Assembly: GCA_038501195.1 (NCBI GenBank)
Contig: JBBPUQ010000007.1
Coordinates: forward strand, 1,899,501-1,963,500
Direction of reading: 5' to 3'
Source: Nemania diffusa
Taxonomy: Eukaryota; Ascomycota; Sordariomycetes; Xylariales; Xylariaceae
DNA length: 64,000 nucleotides
Shown here piece after piece: positions 12,207 through 24,991 of this stretch (position 1 is the stretch's first letter; each line of letters starts with the position of its first letter). Below the pieces are notes generated by a model. The model saw nothing but the letters and a program-made list of their open reading frames with translations. It ran no database searches and had not been told where the DNA came from. The position numbers and the translations under genes are program-made.

Positions 12207-14365
12207 ATAAAAAGAATTTTTAGTTATAGTTTTTTTTATATATATATATTTTTTATTTTTTTATATATATATTTTTATTTATATATGTAACTTATTAATT
12301 AAAAATAATACTTTTAATATTTAGTTTAATATTTCTTTTATTAATTTAAAATATTTTTAAATTTTTTTTTTTTATATAACTTTTATAATAATATAATATT
12401 AATTATAAATTGGGTTTTTTATATTATATTAAATTTAATTAAACAATTATAATATAATTTTAAATTAAAATATAAAATTATTAAAATTTTTTAAAAAGCT
12501 ATATAAAAAATAATTATATTATTAAATTTATTAATTATTTTATATAATTTATTAATTAATATATTGTTAATTATTTATTTATATTTATTTAAATTTTAAT
12601 AAATAATATTATTAAAAATTTTAAATTTTAAATTTTAAATCAATATTATTTTTTATATAAGTTTTTATAACTAATATAATTAAAATTTTAATTTATAATA
12701 TTATATTTATATTATTTATAAATAAATTATTTATAAAAAAAAAAACTTTTTATAATATAAATTAAAAAATATAAACATTTGTTTATAATTATAATTATTA
12801 ATTTATTATTTAATTTATTTATTTAAAATAATTATATTAACTTTTTATAAATTAATAATTTAAATAATAATAAATAAGTTATATAAAATTTTTAATTAAT
12901 AAATATTATTTATATATATATTTTAAATATATTAAAAAATATATTATTATATAAAGTTTTTTATATAAAAATGAATTTTAATTAATTATATAATTTAACT
13001 TTTTTAAATTAATATAATATATTTATTTATAAATATAATTTAAATATTATTAAATTTAATTAAATTATTTTTATTTAAAATTTGTTTAAGTTTAGTTTTA
13101 AATTTTATTATATAAAATTAAAAATATTGTTTATTTATAATTTAATAATATTAAAATTTTAAAACTATTATTAATAATTAATAAATAAAAATTATATAAA
13201 AAAACAATTATTTTAAATTTTTAATAATAATATTTATAATATGTTTTAAATTAATATAAACTTAATTTAATTAATTTATATAATAATTATATAATTTATA
13301 ATATAGTTTTTTTAAAATATTTATTTTTAAGTTTAATAAATAAATAAATATAAATTTTTATATAAATTCATTAATTAATTATATATATATTTATATAATA
13401 TTTTATAATTTATATATTTTATTATAGTTTTAAATTAAAATAAATTTAAAAATTAAAATTAATTGTTAATTTATTTATTAAATTATTAATAATTATATAA
13501 ATATAGTATTTTTTTTTAAATTGTTATATTTTTATATAATTAATTAAAACTTTTTATATAATTAAATAATTTTATTTTTTAACTTTTTATATAAACTTTA
13601 ATTTAAAAATTTAAATATTATAATATTTATTAAAGTTATATTTTATAAATTTAAATATTTTTTATATAAATAATTTATTAATTTTTATTATATTAAATTT
13701 TTTAAAAAAAAGTTTAAATATATTAATAATATTATTTATTTATAATTTAATAACTAGTTTATAATTTATTTTTTTTAATTAAAAACATATAAAATTTAAT
13801 TATATAAAAAAATTTAAAATTATATTAATTTTTTAAATCAGTTTTTTTTTTTTATATAATATTTATTAAAATAAATAATATATTATTTTTATTGTTTTAT
13901 TTTATATTTTTTATTATATAAAAATAAAGTTTAATTTATATATATTAAAATTTTATAAATTTATTAATTATATTAATTATAATATTAAATTTTTTAATAG
14001 TTTATATTTTATATAGTTTATTTTAGTTTTATTTTTTTTACTATATAAATATTTTATTTTTTAATAATAATATAAATATTTTATATAAAATAAAACTGTT
14101 TTATTAATTAATTATATAATTAATTTTAATTATAATTTGTTTTTTTTAAAATATTTTTATAGCTTTTTTAATAGTTTTTACTTTTTATATAATATTAAAA
14201 AATAAAATAAAAATTTAATTAATTTATAAATAATTATTAAAAATAAATAATATTAATATAAAATTATTAAATTTTATAATATTATTTAAAATTTATTAAT
14301 TTATAATATATTATTATTAAATAAAAAAAGCTAATATAATTATTAATTAATATTGATTTAATTTT

Positions 14366-14614
14366 ATATAATTAATTATATATAACAAAACTAAAACAAA
14401 ATATAATATTATAATTATATAATACTATTATTGTTTTTTTATTTAAAAAAATTTTTTTATATATATAATATATATATATAAATTATATAAAGTTATTAAT
14501 AATTTATTAATATTATATACAATAAAGTATAATTAACTATTTAATAAATAAATAATAAATTATATAAAAAAAATTTAAATATATATTAATTATAACTAAT
14601 ATTGTTATTTTAAT
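14366..14614 (+). repeat. Direct repeat copy 2 (partner 11957-12206)
   Basis: Second copy of the 250-base repeat. It has A where the first copy has G at several places (ACAAAACTAAAACAAAATAT), consistent with RIP-type change in this copy. Confidence 0.75.
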
Positions 14615-15248
14615 AAAATATATATATAATTTTTATATAATTAATTTATTATTTAAAAATATTATTTTTAAAACTATTTTTTAAATAAAAAAAGTTATAA
14701 ATATTTATATATATAAATAATTTAATAAATATAAATATAAATTTATTAATATTAAATATATATTATATTTATATATATATATATAAAGCTATTTTATTAA
14801 AAACTATTTTAAAATAATAAAAAATTAAAAATTAAAACTATAGTTTTTAATTTTTTTATTTTTAAATTATATTTAAGTTATTTTTTAATTATTAAAATTT
14901 ATATTTTTATTATAAATATAATATAAAAACTAAATTTATAAAACAAAATAAATAAATTAAATAAAAAATAAATTATAAATTTATAAATTATATAATATAT
15001 AAAAAATAAAAAATTATTTATTTATTAATTTAAATTTTAAAAAATAATAATAATAAAAATAATAATTTAATATATATAATAAATAAATTATATTATATAA
15101 AATAATTATTAATTATTTAAATTATTAAAAATTATATAGTAATTATATAATATAATAATTATAAAATAACAATATAAAATAAAATAATTTATTTATAAAT
15201 TAATATATTAAAAAAAAAATAATATTATAAATTAAATATATATTAATT

Positions 15249-15400
15249 TATAATTAAATAATAATAATTTAATTTAATAATTATATAATTTAATTAATTA
15301 TTATATATAATAAATATATAATTAAACTTTTATTATTTATATATAAAACTTTTTTTTATTTTTTAATTAATTTATTTATAATATATTTAATTTAATTATA
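15249..15400 (+). repeat. Direct repeat copy 2 (partner 10371-10530)
   Basis: Near-identical second copy of the repeat at 10371-10530, lying close to the right edge of the C/G-free core. Confidence 0.7.
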
Positions 15401-17177
15401 TTTATTATAATTATAAATATATATATTATAATATAAATAAATTATTTAAATAAACATTTAAATATATTTTAATATTTTTTTAATTTATTATTATTTAAAA
15501 AACAATTTTTTATTTTTTTATTTATTTATTTATATTATTATTATTAAAATATATAATTTTTTAATATATTAATTTATAAATTAATATTTATTTATTATAT
15601 ATATAATTATATTTTTATTAATTTTAATATTATATTAATTTAAAATATATAATTTAATTTATAAATTATATATTATAAAATTATATTATATTTTATTTAT
15701 TTATTTATTTATTTTTTTATTTATTTATATTTTATATTATAAGATTTTACATTTATTAAAATTAAAACTTTATATTATAAAAAATTATTTATTAACTTAA
15801 TTATTTAACTTTGTTTATTAAGTTTAAATAAAAAAAAACTTTTGCAAAGTTTTTATAACTATTGATTTTATTTTATTTAAAAGTGTACTAACTTTTAAAA
15901 CTTTAATTTAAATATATATCAACTTATAAACTTTAGTATTAACTTATAAAAACTTAAACTAAATTTAATACAATTATTTATTGTTATATACATTTGTACA
16001 AAAGTATATCTTTTTTATTTTTTTTGTAACTATTTAATTTTTAATTAATTTGTTAACAAAAACGTTTGAACTAGCTAGTAATAGCTTGTTCAAGTATTTC
16101 TAAAGTAATTTTAAGCAGCTTTACAATTTTTACGTTTTTATTATTAACTATAAATATTAGTATATATTTATATAAAGTTGTATAAATATTTACAAGTTTT
16201 TATATATTTAAATCTTTTTTGTTTTTTATAAAAAATATATAATGTTGTTAATAAAAAGTATTAGCAGCAAAAACAAGCGCTGTTAAAAACGTTAAAGCTA
16301 AAAAAAATATACTTGTTAAAAAAGCTATAGCTTTTTAAATTTGTACAAACTTAACAATTTTTAACGTTAACTTAGTTAAAAACTATATAAGCTGCAACAG
16401 CTAACATTTGCTATTAACAACTTGTTTTAATATTATAATAAATAAAAGCGCTTTTAATTTAAACTTTTTTTAAAATAATAAAACAAAAAATAGTTTATAT
16501 ATATTAGTTTAAATAGTATTAAAGTTATACAAAGTTGTACATACAATATTGTTTTTAATATAACAACAAACGTTATTAAAGTTACTTTTATAAAAATTAT
16601 TAAAAAAGCTTTAAGTTTTTGCAATATAACTGTTAAAATTGTTATAATTGTATAAATATTTTAAACTTTTGCTATTTTAATACTAAAATCGAATATTAAT
16701 AATTTTATTATTACTACGATTTTTTTGTTTAAATTTAGCTACTTGCTATTTGCGCTAAGTTTAAATAGCTTGTTTTGTTTAGCAACAAGTTTTAGCAAAG
16801 TTAGCTACAGCTTGCTTTATTTAAGCTTTAGTTAAACAGAGTTTATTTTTGCGACTTTTATATAACAGTATATTGCTATATATATAATACAAAGTTATAT
16901 AATGTAGTAATATTTGTTAATAGTTAATAATATATATAAAAGCTTATATATACTAATATATTAGTTAATACTTTTGTACAAAGTTATATAAATATGTTTT
17001 TAAAACTTATTAGAAAATAAATTGTTGTAGCTAAAAAAAAAATCAATAATAATAAATATTTTATATGTACTAATAGCTTCTACTATTTCTAGCTGTACTA
17101 TATATGCTAATCTAAAAACAACTATAATATCTACTTATAAGGGGTATTTTTATACTTTTTAGGTGTTATTTTAATAA

Positions 17178-17217
17178 GAAATTAGTTTTTGAACAGTTTG
17201 CCCTCTGGGACGCCGTA
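17178..17217 (-). repeat. Right 40-bp terminal-type inverted repeat of block A
   Basis: Inverted copy of 4280-4319 with three differences. Read on the minus strand it starts TACGGCGTCCCAGAGGGC and runs into block A. The composition returns to normal immediately outside it. Confidence 0.75.
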
Positions 17218-17476
17218 GCTGATAGCATGTACCTATACCTAAACGCTATGCCAGGTTCTTATCTTTCTCTCAATATTTAGTTCACTCCTATATCGGCGAC
17301 ACATTATTATTTCTCAAAACAGTCAATTGCTCAAGTGCCGACCGATCGACTGGCCCTTTTAACGTTTTCCGACAGACGCTCTTACCTGCCCACGAGCCTC
17401 GGCAATTAGCCCCTAAGGAGTGCGTGACTGAGTGAGAAAGCGAGCGACCGAGCGAGCGCGCGGGGCAGGCAGGACA

Positions 17477-18614
17477 ATGGCGGATGCAGCGCAGGACATC
17501 GACGCGAAGGGGGGCTCGCTCGACACGGCGAAGGACCTGTTTTCAGGCGCCGTGGGAGGAGTCGCGCAGGTCTTGATTGGTAAGTCCATTCCAATTCCTT
17601 TTTATGTCTTGAGAAATAGGCTTGTAATTTTGAGGAGTCGAAAACCCCTCTCCGTCCTTCAAGTCGAAGTTCACGGTCTCTACCATGTCGAACTACACCA
17701 AGACACCAGGCTGCGTGCGGGTCGACAGCTTCCCTACATGACTACAAGCTCGTCAAGCCAGACCAAAAACCTCGCCTAAGTAGAAACCACAGTCCGCTAA
17801 TCCGCACTCCCCAGGCCAACCCTTCGACATCGTCAAAGTACGCCTGCAAACCACGACGCAATACAGCTCCGCCCTCGACGCCGCAAAGTCCATCTACGCG
17901 AAAGAAGGGCCCCTAGCCTTCTACAAGGGCACGCTGACGCCCCTCCTCGGCATCGGCGCCTGCGTCTCGATCCAGTTCGGCGCCTTCGGCTACGCGAAGC
18001 GCCACTTCGAGGCCGCCAACGCCGGCCGCGCGCTCTCGTACTCGCAGTACTTCGCCGCCGGCGCGTTTGCGGGCGTCGCGAACTCGGTCATCTCCGGCCC
18101 CATCGAGCACGTGCGCATCCGGCTACAAACCCAGCCCCACGGCGCCGCGCGCCTCTATTCGGGCCCGCTGGACTGCGTGCGCAAGCTCTCCGCACACGGC
18201 GGCGGCGTGTTCCGCGGCGTGTACCGCGGCGAGGCCGTGACGGTCATCCGCGAGGCGCAGGCGTACGGCATGTGGTTCCTAGCCTTCGAGTGGATGATGA
18301 ACGCCGACGCCGCGCGCAACCGCGTCGCGCGTAACGACGTCCCCGCCTACAAGGTCGCGCTCTACGGCGGCCTCGCCGGCGAGGCCCTCTGGCTCGCCAG
18401 CTACCCCTTCGACGTCGTCAAGAGCAAGATGCAGACCGACGGCTTCGGCGCGGACATGCGCTACAAGAGCATGCGCGACTGCTTCGCGCAGACGTGGCGC
18501 GGCGAGGGCATGCGCGGCTTCTGGAAGGGCATCGCGCCCACGCTGCTGCGTGCTATGCCCGTTAGTGCGGGCACGTTCGCCGTGGTGGAGGCGACGAGGA
18601 GAGCCCTCGGCTGA
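17477..18614 (+). CDS. Mitochondrial carrier family protein, YMC1/YMC2-like
   Basis: Two exons, 17477-17579 and 17815-18614, joined over an intron of 235 bases (GTAAGT donor, CCCCAG acceptor, splitting the glycine-35 codon), give 300 residues, the usual carrier length. The three family signatures are present: GQPFDIVKVRLQ at residues 35-46, GPIEHVRIRLQ at about 129-139, and YPFDVVKSKMQ at about 231-241, each opening an odd-numbered helix of the six-helix fold. The EGPLAFYKGTLTPLLGIGACVSIQFGAF stretch is most like the YMC1/YMC2 group of inner-membrane carriers, linked in yeast to glycine/glutamate or organic acid exchange; substrate is not proven here. The ATG at 17477 is chosen because the sequence upstream has no carrier similarity. 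The coding part is strongly GC-rich, in sharp contrast with the AT block only 260 bases upstream, and shows no RIP damage. It converges on the next gene with a 189-base gap. Confidence 0.92.
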
Positions 18615-18803
18615 GACATGGGGAGGGGCGAAGGAAAAGAAGAGTGGTGCGTGTCTCGTCTTAGTTTTATCGGCGTTTGAGCATGTAGACAGATAAGCGG
18701 AAACTAATGGCTGCTAAGCCTGTTTCGTGGTACGGACATTCAACATAGAGCATGGTCGGGTCATATGGGTTTGAAGCGGATTTTCATAGTTATTTGTCTA
18801 TGT

Positions 18804-21326
18804 CTATTCGCTATACTCAACTCTCCTCTGCAGTATTTTTCGTGCATTGGCGGGGGTTAACGACTCGAGGTCCAATTCAGCGAGTGTCTTCTTTGCCTCT
18901 GTATTATCCGTAAATATGCGATCGCTGGCGTGTTGTAGAGTGATTTCTTCGCTATCAGAGGCGATGGGGAGGTTTAAGAGCTGTGCACCATCCCGCAGTA
19001 TACTCATAATCAAGGATCCATCAGTGATGTGATGATCGACCAGTGAGAAAATTGCCTGCAGGTCTCGTACAAGCTGCGCTGCCCCCAGAGTCGTAAAATT
19101 CTGTTTCAAAAGAATATCTCCCCACAACATCTCCTGGAGTTTCTCAAGAGCTGTTCGCCAGATTCGGCGATACACAGCCGTGCTTAAGGCACTAGCCGAA
19201 AATGCTAGGTTCCGCTTGAGAATCTATTGTGGTGTTAATGACGGCTACATAAGGATTTCTTGTCCACCAACCTTAAGGGGCTCATCCAGTTCCGGGGTTA
19301 TGGCAAGCTGGGAGAAATCGACTGTGTTGATTAGCATTGGTCCCAAAATCGACAAATGCAGACAACTCACTATTCGAATCGCTGCTTATAGTAGTCCATT
19401 GGGGTTTTCCCAAGTATGGTCGGAATGCTTTCTGGTGCGAATCAATCAACGCTGAAACTAGGTAATCCTCGGCGGTCTTTCGACGGAAGCTGTAAGCTAC
19501 AATAGTCTCATCGAATAAAATACCCGTGTCTTCGTCAGATCCGACGGCTGAAGAGATGCGATCCTTAACATCTTCCCGGCTCATGCCGCCTGCCAGTGTC
19601 TCTTGATTGCCATTCTTGCGTGCGCGGGCCTGAAGCTCCTCCCACAAGGTGATAAAGAACTGAGGTATGCTTAGCAAGTCTAAAAGCAAGGGGTTTCCAG
19701 GTAAGCGCTCACCTCTTCGTTACTCCAGTCTTTAAGAGTGGCAACGATGTGATCGGAACTCCCAAGGACCTTGCATAAAGTCTCGAAAGCACCCGTCCCT
19801 TCTAGGGCCGCTGTTTGTTCTCGTGTAACACCATGCAGTGTTCGACCGATTGTTGATGTTATAGTATAATATGCATCCAACGAGTCTTTGAGACGATCAT
19901 GATACTGGTCTAGTATCTCAAGCTGGATGTCAATGAGAAATCGTAGTTTATGGCTGAACCTGCGGACGCGTTCATATTGAGAGGTAATAGTCCTGAGAAG
20001 ATCTGTTACACGTACGGCCCCATATGTGGGTTTCATTTTACCAGGCGTGCTATAGTCGTAATCGATATTTCTTGCATCAGCCGAGGTCAGTATTGCGCGA
20101 AAGCGCTCAAGGGCGAACTCCTTTTCGGCCTTCAACCAAGTATCGAAGTGCGCGTCCAGGACTTCAGATGCCAAACCAGGCCAGCCCTGTTCCTGGTTTC
20201 CGCCATCGTAGTTGAATCGGGAACGCAATTCATCATCCATATTCATGATTTGTATCATTAGGCTGCTGAGAAACTGGGGGTTCTCGAGGCCCTCTTGTAT
20301 CACACTATTAATCTTTTCTCTCATGACGGGTAGCATTGCCGTGACAAGGGCACAAGCTGGGTCAATGTATATGGACATCTCGCCAACGGTGGTATCGCGA
20401 AATCGCGAGAACAAGACGTGTCCGACGTTTTCGCGAAAAAAGGCCTCCCATTTGTCAATCAGTGATATGAACTGCGGAATACAAAATGTCCCAAAGGACT
20501 GCGGGGTGCCCGTCGCGCTGTTACCCATGAATTGGAATTTGAACCACTGCGCGAAGGGTTTCGCCATCACCTCGAATGGTAGTAGAATAACGGCAGTTTC
20601 GGAGTATAGTACTTCAGGCGCCTGTAGATCAACAAGCTTTTCGAAGCACTGCAGCCACTCAGAGTCCATCTCGCTGTTCACATCAACCCTCTGTGGCCAA
20701 TTGCGATCCAGCAGAACAGCCTCCATCTCTTGACACATGATGCTTTTCATTTCCTTCCAGAGAGTCTCGGTTGTGGCTTCGACGTGTTCCACGAGGTGGG
20801 TAGCAGCCCCGTCTGCAGGCCGTTGAAGCGCTCTGAGCTGCAATCCTAGCTGTTTTAACCTAGCGTATGGCTCGAGCGCAGCCTTAGGACTATGCGGCAG
20901 ATGGGAGCGCGCTTCCAGCCGCATGTTTTCCACATCTTGAAGCAGTGACACGTACTGATACGCCAGCTCAACCTTATGAAGCTGCTGCATGGGTCCTTCA
21001 AGTCGCTGGATGGCTTCGTCTTGGGCGGCCGAGTTTGCGACGATCTTAAGGCGGGCATCTATGCTCTGCTGGAGCGCGTGGAACTCGGCGATGGACTGGG
21101 ACAGGCCGCCTTGGCGATCCTGAGCGGAACGACGGGCATCTTCCAGTTCGCGCACAGCATCGTCGAGCTGGGTCTGGAGCTGGCTACGCTGGACTTCGAC
21201 GCTAGCGATCAAGCTGTCAAGGTTCTCGAAATCGGCGGTCGACTGAAGCTTGTCGTCGAGATAGTCTTCCAGCCGAATGTCCGGCTCCATGGAGTGAGAA
21301 CGAGTAAGCGAGCTAGTCGCCATCAT
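18804..21326 (-). CDS. RINT1/Tip20-family vesicle-tethering protein
   Basis: Four exons (21326-19713, 19659-19371, 19321-19272, 19223-18804) with introns of 53, 49 and 48 bases join into 790 residues without a break. Donors are GTGAGC, GTGAGT and GTTGGT; branch-like words GCTAAG, GCTAATC and TTAAC precede the acceptors. Residues about 35-130 form a heptad-rich coiled coil. The block LLPFEVMAKPFAQWFKFQFMG at about 248-268, IDKWEAFFRENVGHVL, LKDWSNEEFFITLWEELQARA at the first splice, and the joined ITPELDEPLKILKRNLAFSASALSTAVYRRIW are characteristic of the RINT1/Tip20 family. In yeast the homologue is a Dsl1-complex subunit that tethers Golgi-derived COPI vesicles at the ER; that role is inferred here. 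The conserved DKPEW-type words that normally follow the FKFQF block are replaced, so the protein is somewhat divergent. The start at 21326 gives MM; the second ATG may be used. Confidence 0.88.
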
Positions 21327-22135
21327 CGTGTATTTATTGTTCGACGTGGTCTAAAGTGTCATGACGATTCCGAAGTGCTAGGTACCTATGTAGCGTATCC
21401 CCGGTTCTGGTTAGGTACATAGCCTCGTTTCAGCTGGGAATTGGGCATGCCAAAGTATGCAGTTATCAGTGCCAGTTTTAAATAAGGGGTTTTGATATGT
21501 AAAGTGGAGAGAGACAAGGATGTTGCCACCTCCAATATCGACTACGTCAGACATGTCAATCCATCACATGTTTTGACTACCTTACCTGGGGAGTCATTGC
21601 CTGTCCCCAACAGCAATAGTTTAACTGCAATTAACCTATTCTAGAATACCGCTGTCGCTAGTAGCCAAATCTTATTATAATCACGGCCCACTAGTTTATT
21701 ACGAGCTTGGTACGACGAATAAATAAATAAATAAGTCAGGAACCTGGTCAACAGTTAGCTACCCTAAGCCCTGTGCCATGCACGATACCACTTGGGACCA
21801 ATGAAACTGCTGTGTATTATCATCCCACACCTTGTCTATGCGTATTGTACATCAGACATAATTAAGTCAGCAAGATGACGACAGAGCTCTAACATGTGCG
21901 GTAAATGGGGATACCGAAGCGAATTAGCTCTATCAACCGCAAATCTAGAACCAATAGGCCTGTGTAATGTTATCTTGAATCCTTCATGATGCGACATTCT
22001 TAATGATATAACGAGCTGCTAGCCCCTACCTAGTGACCATTAAATCTTCACTTTGGGATCGCGCTCCAGCTACCGGTAATCATATGTCCTCAGAGCGCAC
22101 GATACTAAGAGAATGAGAGCCCGGCATCCTACAAA
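21327..22135. other. Intergenic region between divergent genes
   Basis: About 800 bases of normal composition between two genes pointing away from each other, so both promoters should lie here. It contains a short AATA microsatellite at about 21718-21734. No further gene or RNA is recognisable. Confidence 0.6.
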
Positions 22136-22452
22136 ATGGTCTTCTTATGCAGTCTGACTCAAACAAAGGCGGCCGTGACCGAAAAGCATCGGAGGCAGTC
22201 ATTTGGAATTGGAGGTGCAGGGAATATTCGTATGACGACCTGGCAATTGAACGGGAGTAAACTAATTGAGCGCTAATCTATGTAGGCACGCGAGACCAGG
22301 CGGTGGTTCACGATGTATACGATCTTGTTGAGCGAAGACGGAGGCGCATGAGCAGTGCGAGCGCAGACTCGTCTCCGGGGGAGCGCGCAAGCCGCAGATC
22401 TTCTGGTATCTCAGAGGCACTAAAACACGCCTTTACAAGCTCGAGCAAGTAA
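22136..22452 (+). CDS. Small basic, serine-rich protein with GIGGAGNIR motif
   Basis: Two exons, 22136-22229 and 22286-22452, joined over a 56-base intron (GTATGA donor, GCTAATC branch-like word, TATGTAG acceptor), give 86 residues in one clean frame ending at TAA 22450-22452. Residues 24-32 read GIGGAGNIR, with the arginine codon split by the intron. This motif is typical of small fungal proteins of unknown function that carry GRGGAGN or GIGGAGN words (DUF3602-like). It is followed by an RRRRR run (about 48-52) and a serine-rich tail, SSASADSSPGERASRRSSGISEALKHAF. No signal peptide or membrane segment is seen. The exact splice restoring the motif is good evidence for a real gene. Start choice is less sure: the ATG at 22136 has AAAA before it and is the first in frame. 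Function is unknown. Confidence 0.7.
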
Positions 22453-23175
22453 TCTCAGTCAACTCGCGGGAAGCTAGGTTCGATTAATATTCAAGAAATA
22501 AGTAATATCAAATGAGGTATAATGCTCGAATTTTATCAATTCTGCCGCACGAGGGCCGTCGCCGCGAGCTTCATTATTGTGTTAGAGGTCAATTTGGCTG
22601 TGATTCATTTTCGTAAGCTTAGAATATCTAGGTCACTGTGCTTGGGTGTTTCCAACTTACTTTCGCAGAACAGAAGCGGACACAAAAAGCTAGTGAAAGC
22701 GTAAAAGCTATACTATCCGCCTAGCCTTATGTATGAATTTAAGGGACGTATCATAGAAGACGCACTCCATGTTTCTTTAAACCAGGCGTTTTCCGTTGTA
22801 TTTGCATGTTTTCATAGTTGAAGCAATGTTCAATTGCACTAAAGTCGCGCCTAGCGCCCTCTACCTTACTCTAGCTAGTTTAGTTTTAACATACGTTCGT
22901 TCTTGATTAGAATAGTTCCCTTAATATGTCTCTACTAACTAGCAGGTATTTAGATATCATGCTCCCACGACGAAGGAAAGCTACTCGTTCTTGGGAAAAG
23001 AAAATCCCAGAGTAACAGTTACTTATTTGATAACAAGTAGATAAACAACTAAATGTTCCAGTATCGAAACGATAAGAACGCGGAAGAAGATAACACCAAC
23101 TTAAATTATAACGTAAATATATTCTAAGTACCCGCATGCAATTCTAATTATTGTAACCAACTCTCCTATTTCTGC
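22453..23175. other. Spacer without recognisable genes
   Basis: Normal to slightly AT-rich sequence between two convergent genes. A 60-codon open frame at 22522-22704 shows no motif. I see no RNA gene or repeat. Confidence 0.5.
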
Positions 23176-24764
23176 TCAAGGCAAGTACTCACTATCGGAA
23201 TCATCATTGGTTTCAGGAGCCACACTATCGAATAAGTCGGTAACTTCGTCTGCTAAGCGCATCCAACTTATTGTCCTTGTCCGCACCATCTGCTCACATT
23301 CGTTAAGAAGGACTGCTACACTTGGACGATTTTGCCATTCCGCAGCCATACACCAAGCTACCAAGGTTTTAAACTCTGGGCTAAGATCGGTGTCATTGAA
23401 GAACCTTAAGGTGGCGAGGGAGTGAAAATTGGGTAATCCGGGGACGTTAGAGTTGGTGATATTGATCCTAGGTCGTTCGTGATCCTCCAGGAGCTCCTCC
23501 TCGTCATCCATCTCTACGAGCGCTAGTTGTTCGATTATCTTGTTGCGATATTAGCTAATATGCTTTGATATGGCTAGTAGGTATTAGGCTTACTGATGCC
23601 GCCCATCTAATATTATCCTTTTGCGCTTCCATAGGACTAACCAGCGGTAGTTAGCTTACTGTAGGGGTAAACAATCTTCCCAGCTTTTGATACTTACTCA
23701 TCTAATGTATAGCTGAGACCAAAATCAATAATCTATACATTCTCTGTGAGTAATTTTTCCATGTAATAGAATTTGGTTTCCTGACCTTCACTATAATACA
23801 CATAATTAGCTCCTTAGCCTTATCATCCGACCAATCATAGCAACTCAATTCTACTTACTTGTAGGCGTTCCCGAATGGCAACACGGGTCGGCGTCGTCGA
23901 CAGGTTCATAATCTCCAAACATAACATTTCCCACGTGCATGTCTGCATGAACCAAGTTAGACGGCCTTTGATTGAGTGGCACTGTCTCCCTCCAATCTGG
24001 AGTAGCGATACCAGACCCAAGGTTCGGGGGGTAAGCTATCGCCACACATGCTCTAGTTACTAGGTTCTTGGTCAGCGGTTAAGAAGATAAGGGGCTAATA
24101 GCTATAATGATTCTTACGACATAGGAAGAAATACCACAGCATTGGTTCGGATATCTCAAGGACACTCATAGCCTGACATCTTTGAATTAACGACTCACTT
24201 CGACACCATGAGTTAGCTGATATTACTCTTTCATAATTATGTATGTATCTCATGACTTGGAATAGTTTCGAGAGTATGTGTGTAGCTAGAAACGAAGCCA
24301 TTTGCTCCTCAACCTGTCTGAATTAGAATTATAGTGATGCATCTTGAATTCACTCACACCGTATCTCGAGGAAGATATTCCATCACAAAGAATGCAAAAC
24401 TCCTTGTATTAGGTTCTATTCCTTGGTCGACTGCTAGTTTCCAGGGTAAAACCGGACTCGGAATTTGACGCCGCCTATTTGGAGGTAGGGCCCATGACGG
24501 TGATCTATGGTGCTGATCGTCAGTAATGGATAAGAGTCTCACAATGTGCTCGGCTCCCCAGAGATCGCGAAGGATATTCTCCTCCTCTCTAAGCTCCTCG
24601 CCATCACCAGTTGTCGAGTGTTTTACAACTACTTTTTGAATGTTTCCATCTCTATCGACCCGCCTGTAAATTATATTACCCTGAAGCTGCGTTTCGGGTT
24701 GGAATCCATACTCGGTAGCAAAATATCGGTCCAGAGCAAGAGTGTTTATCGGGTTATTATCCAT
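23176..24764 (-). CDS. Atypical protein-kinase-like protein, multi-exon, possibly broken
   Basis: Proposed exons: 24764-24358, 24317-24118, 24059-23859, 23812-23698, 23636-23594, 23538-23176; introns are 40-61 bases long. Joined, they encode 442 codons. The N-lobe has VVVKHS with K48, a glutamate-rich helix (EELREEENIL, about 57-65) and hinge FFVMEYLP (about 125-132). The catalytic loop is LVHADMHVGN at 238-247, with HAD in place of HRD, then IIDFGLS at 297-303 and a C-lobe ending in WCMAAEWQNRP. This pattern is common in fungal kinase-like proteins. In the model a TAG (23733-23735) lies directly before IIDFG, at codon 296. Either it is a nonsense change (CAG to TAG would be RIP-type) or a further 69-base intron, 23801-23733 with a weak GTGTAT donor, removes it and leaves 419 residues. 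Two acceptors end in AAG rather than CAG or TAG and are less certain. Substrate is unknown. Confidence 0.6.
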
Positions 24765-24991
24765 CTTGAACTATGCGATATTTCCGTTTTTCCCACTAGA
24801 ATAACACAGGCCGCCGGGCAATCCAAGCACAGTCATATGCTACTCCTACTAATAAAAGTAATTGAGAAAAGACTTTTTTTTTCTTTGACAAAGAAATACA
24901 AAATAGGCTCTTGTTGCAACTATTGAAAACGGAGCCGCCTTGTCATACTCCTTTGTTCATTTCTATTCTAGGCTGAGCTATGGAATTTCAA

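Noticed and set aside
17406..18110. Minus-strand frames at 17406-17594 and 17913-18110
   Set aside because: They are products of high GC codon bias in the carrier gene on the other strand.
19950..21422. Plus-strand frames inside the RINT1-like gene
   Set aside because: They are antisense shadows of a gene supported by exact splicing and family motifs.
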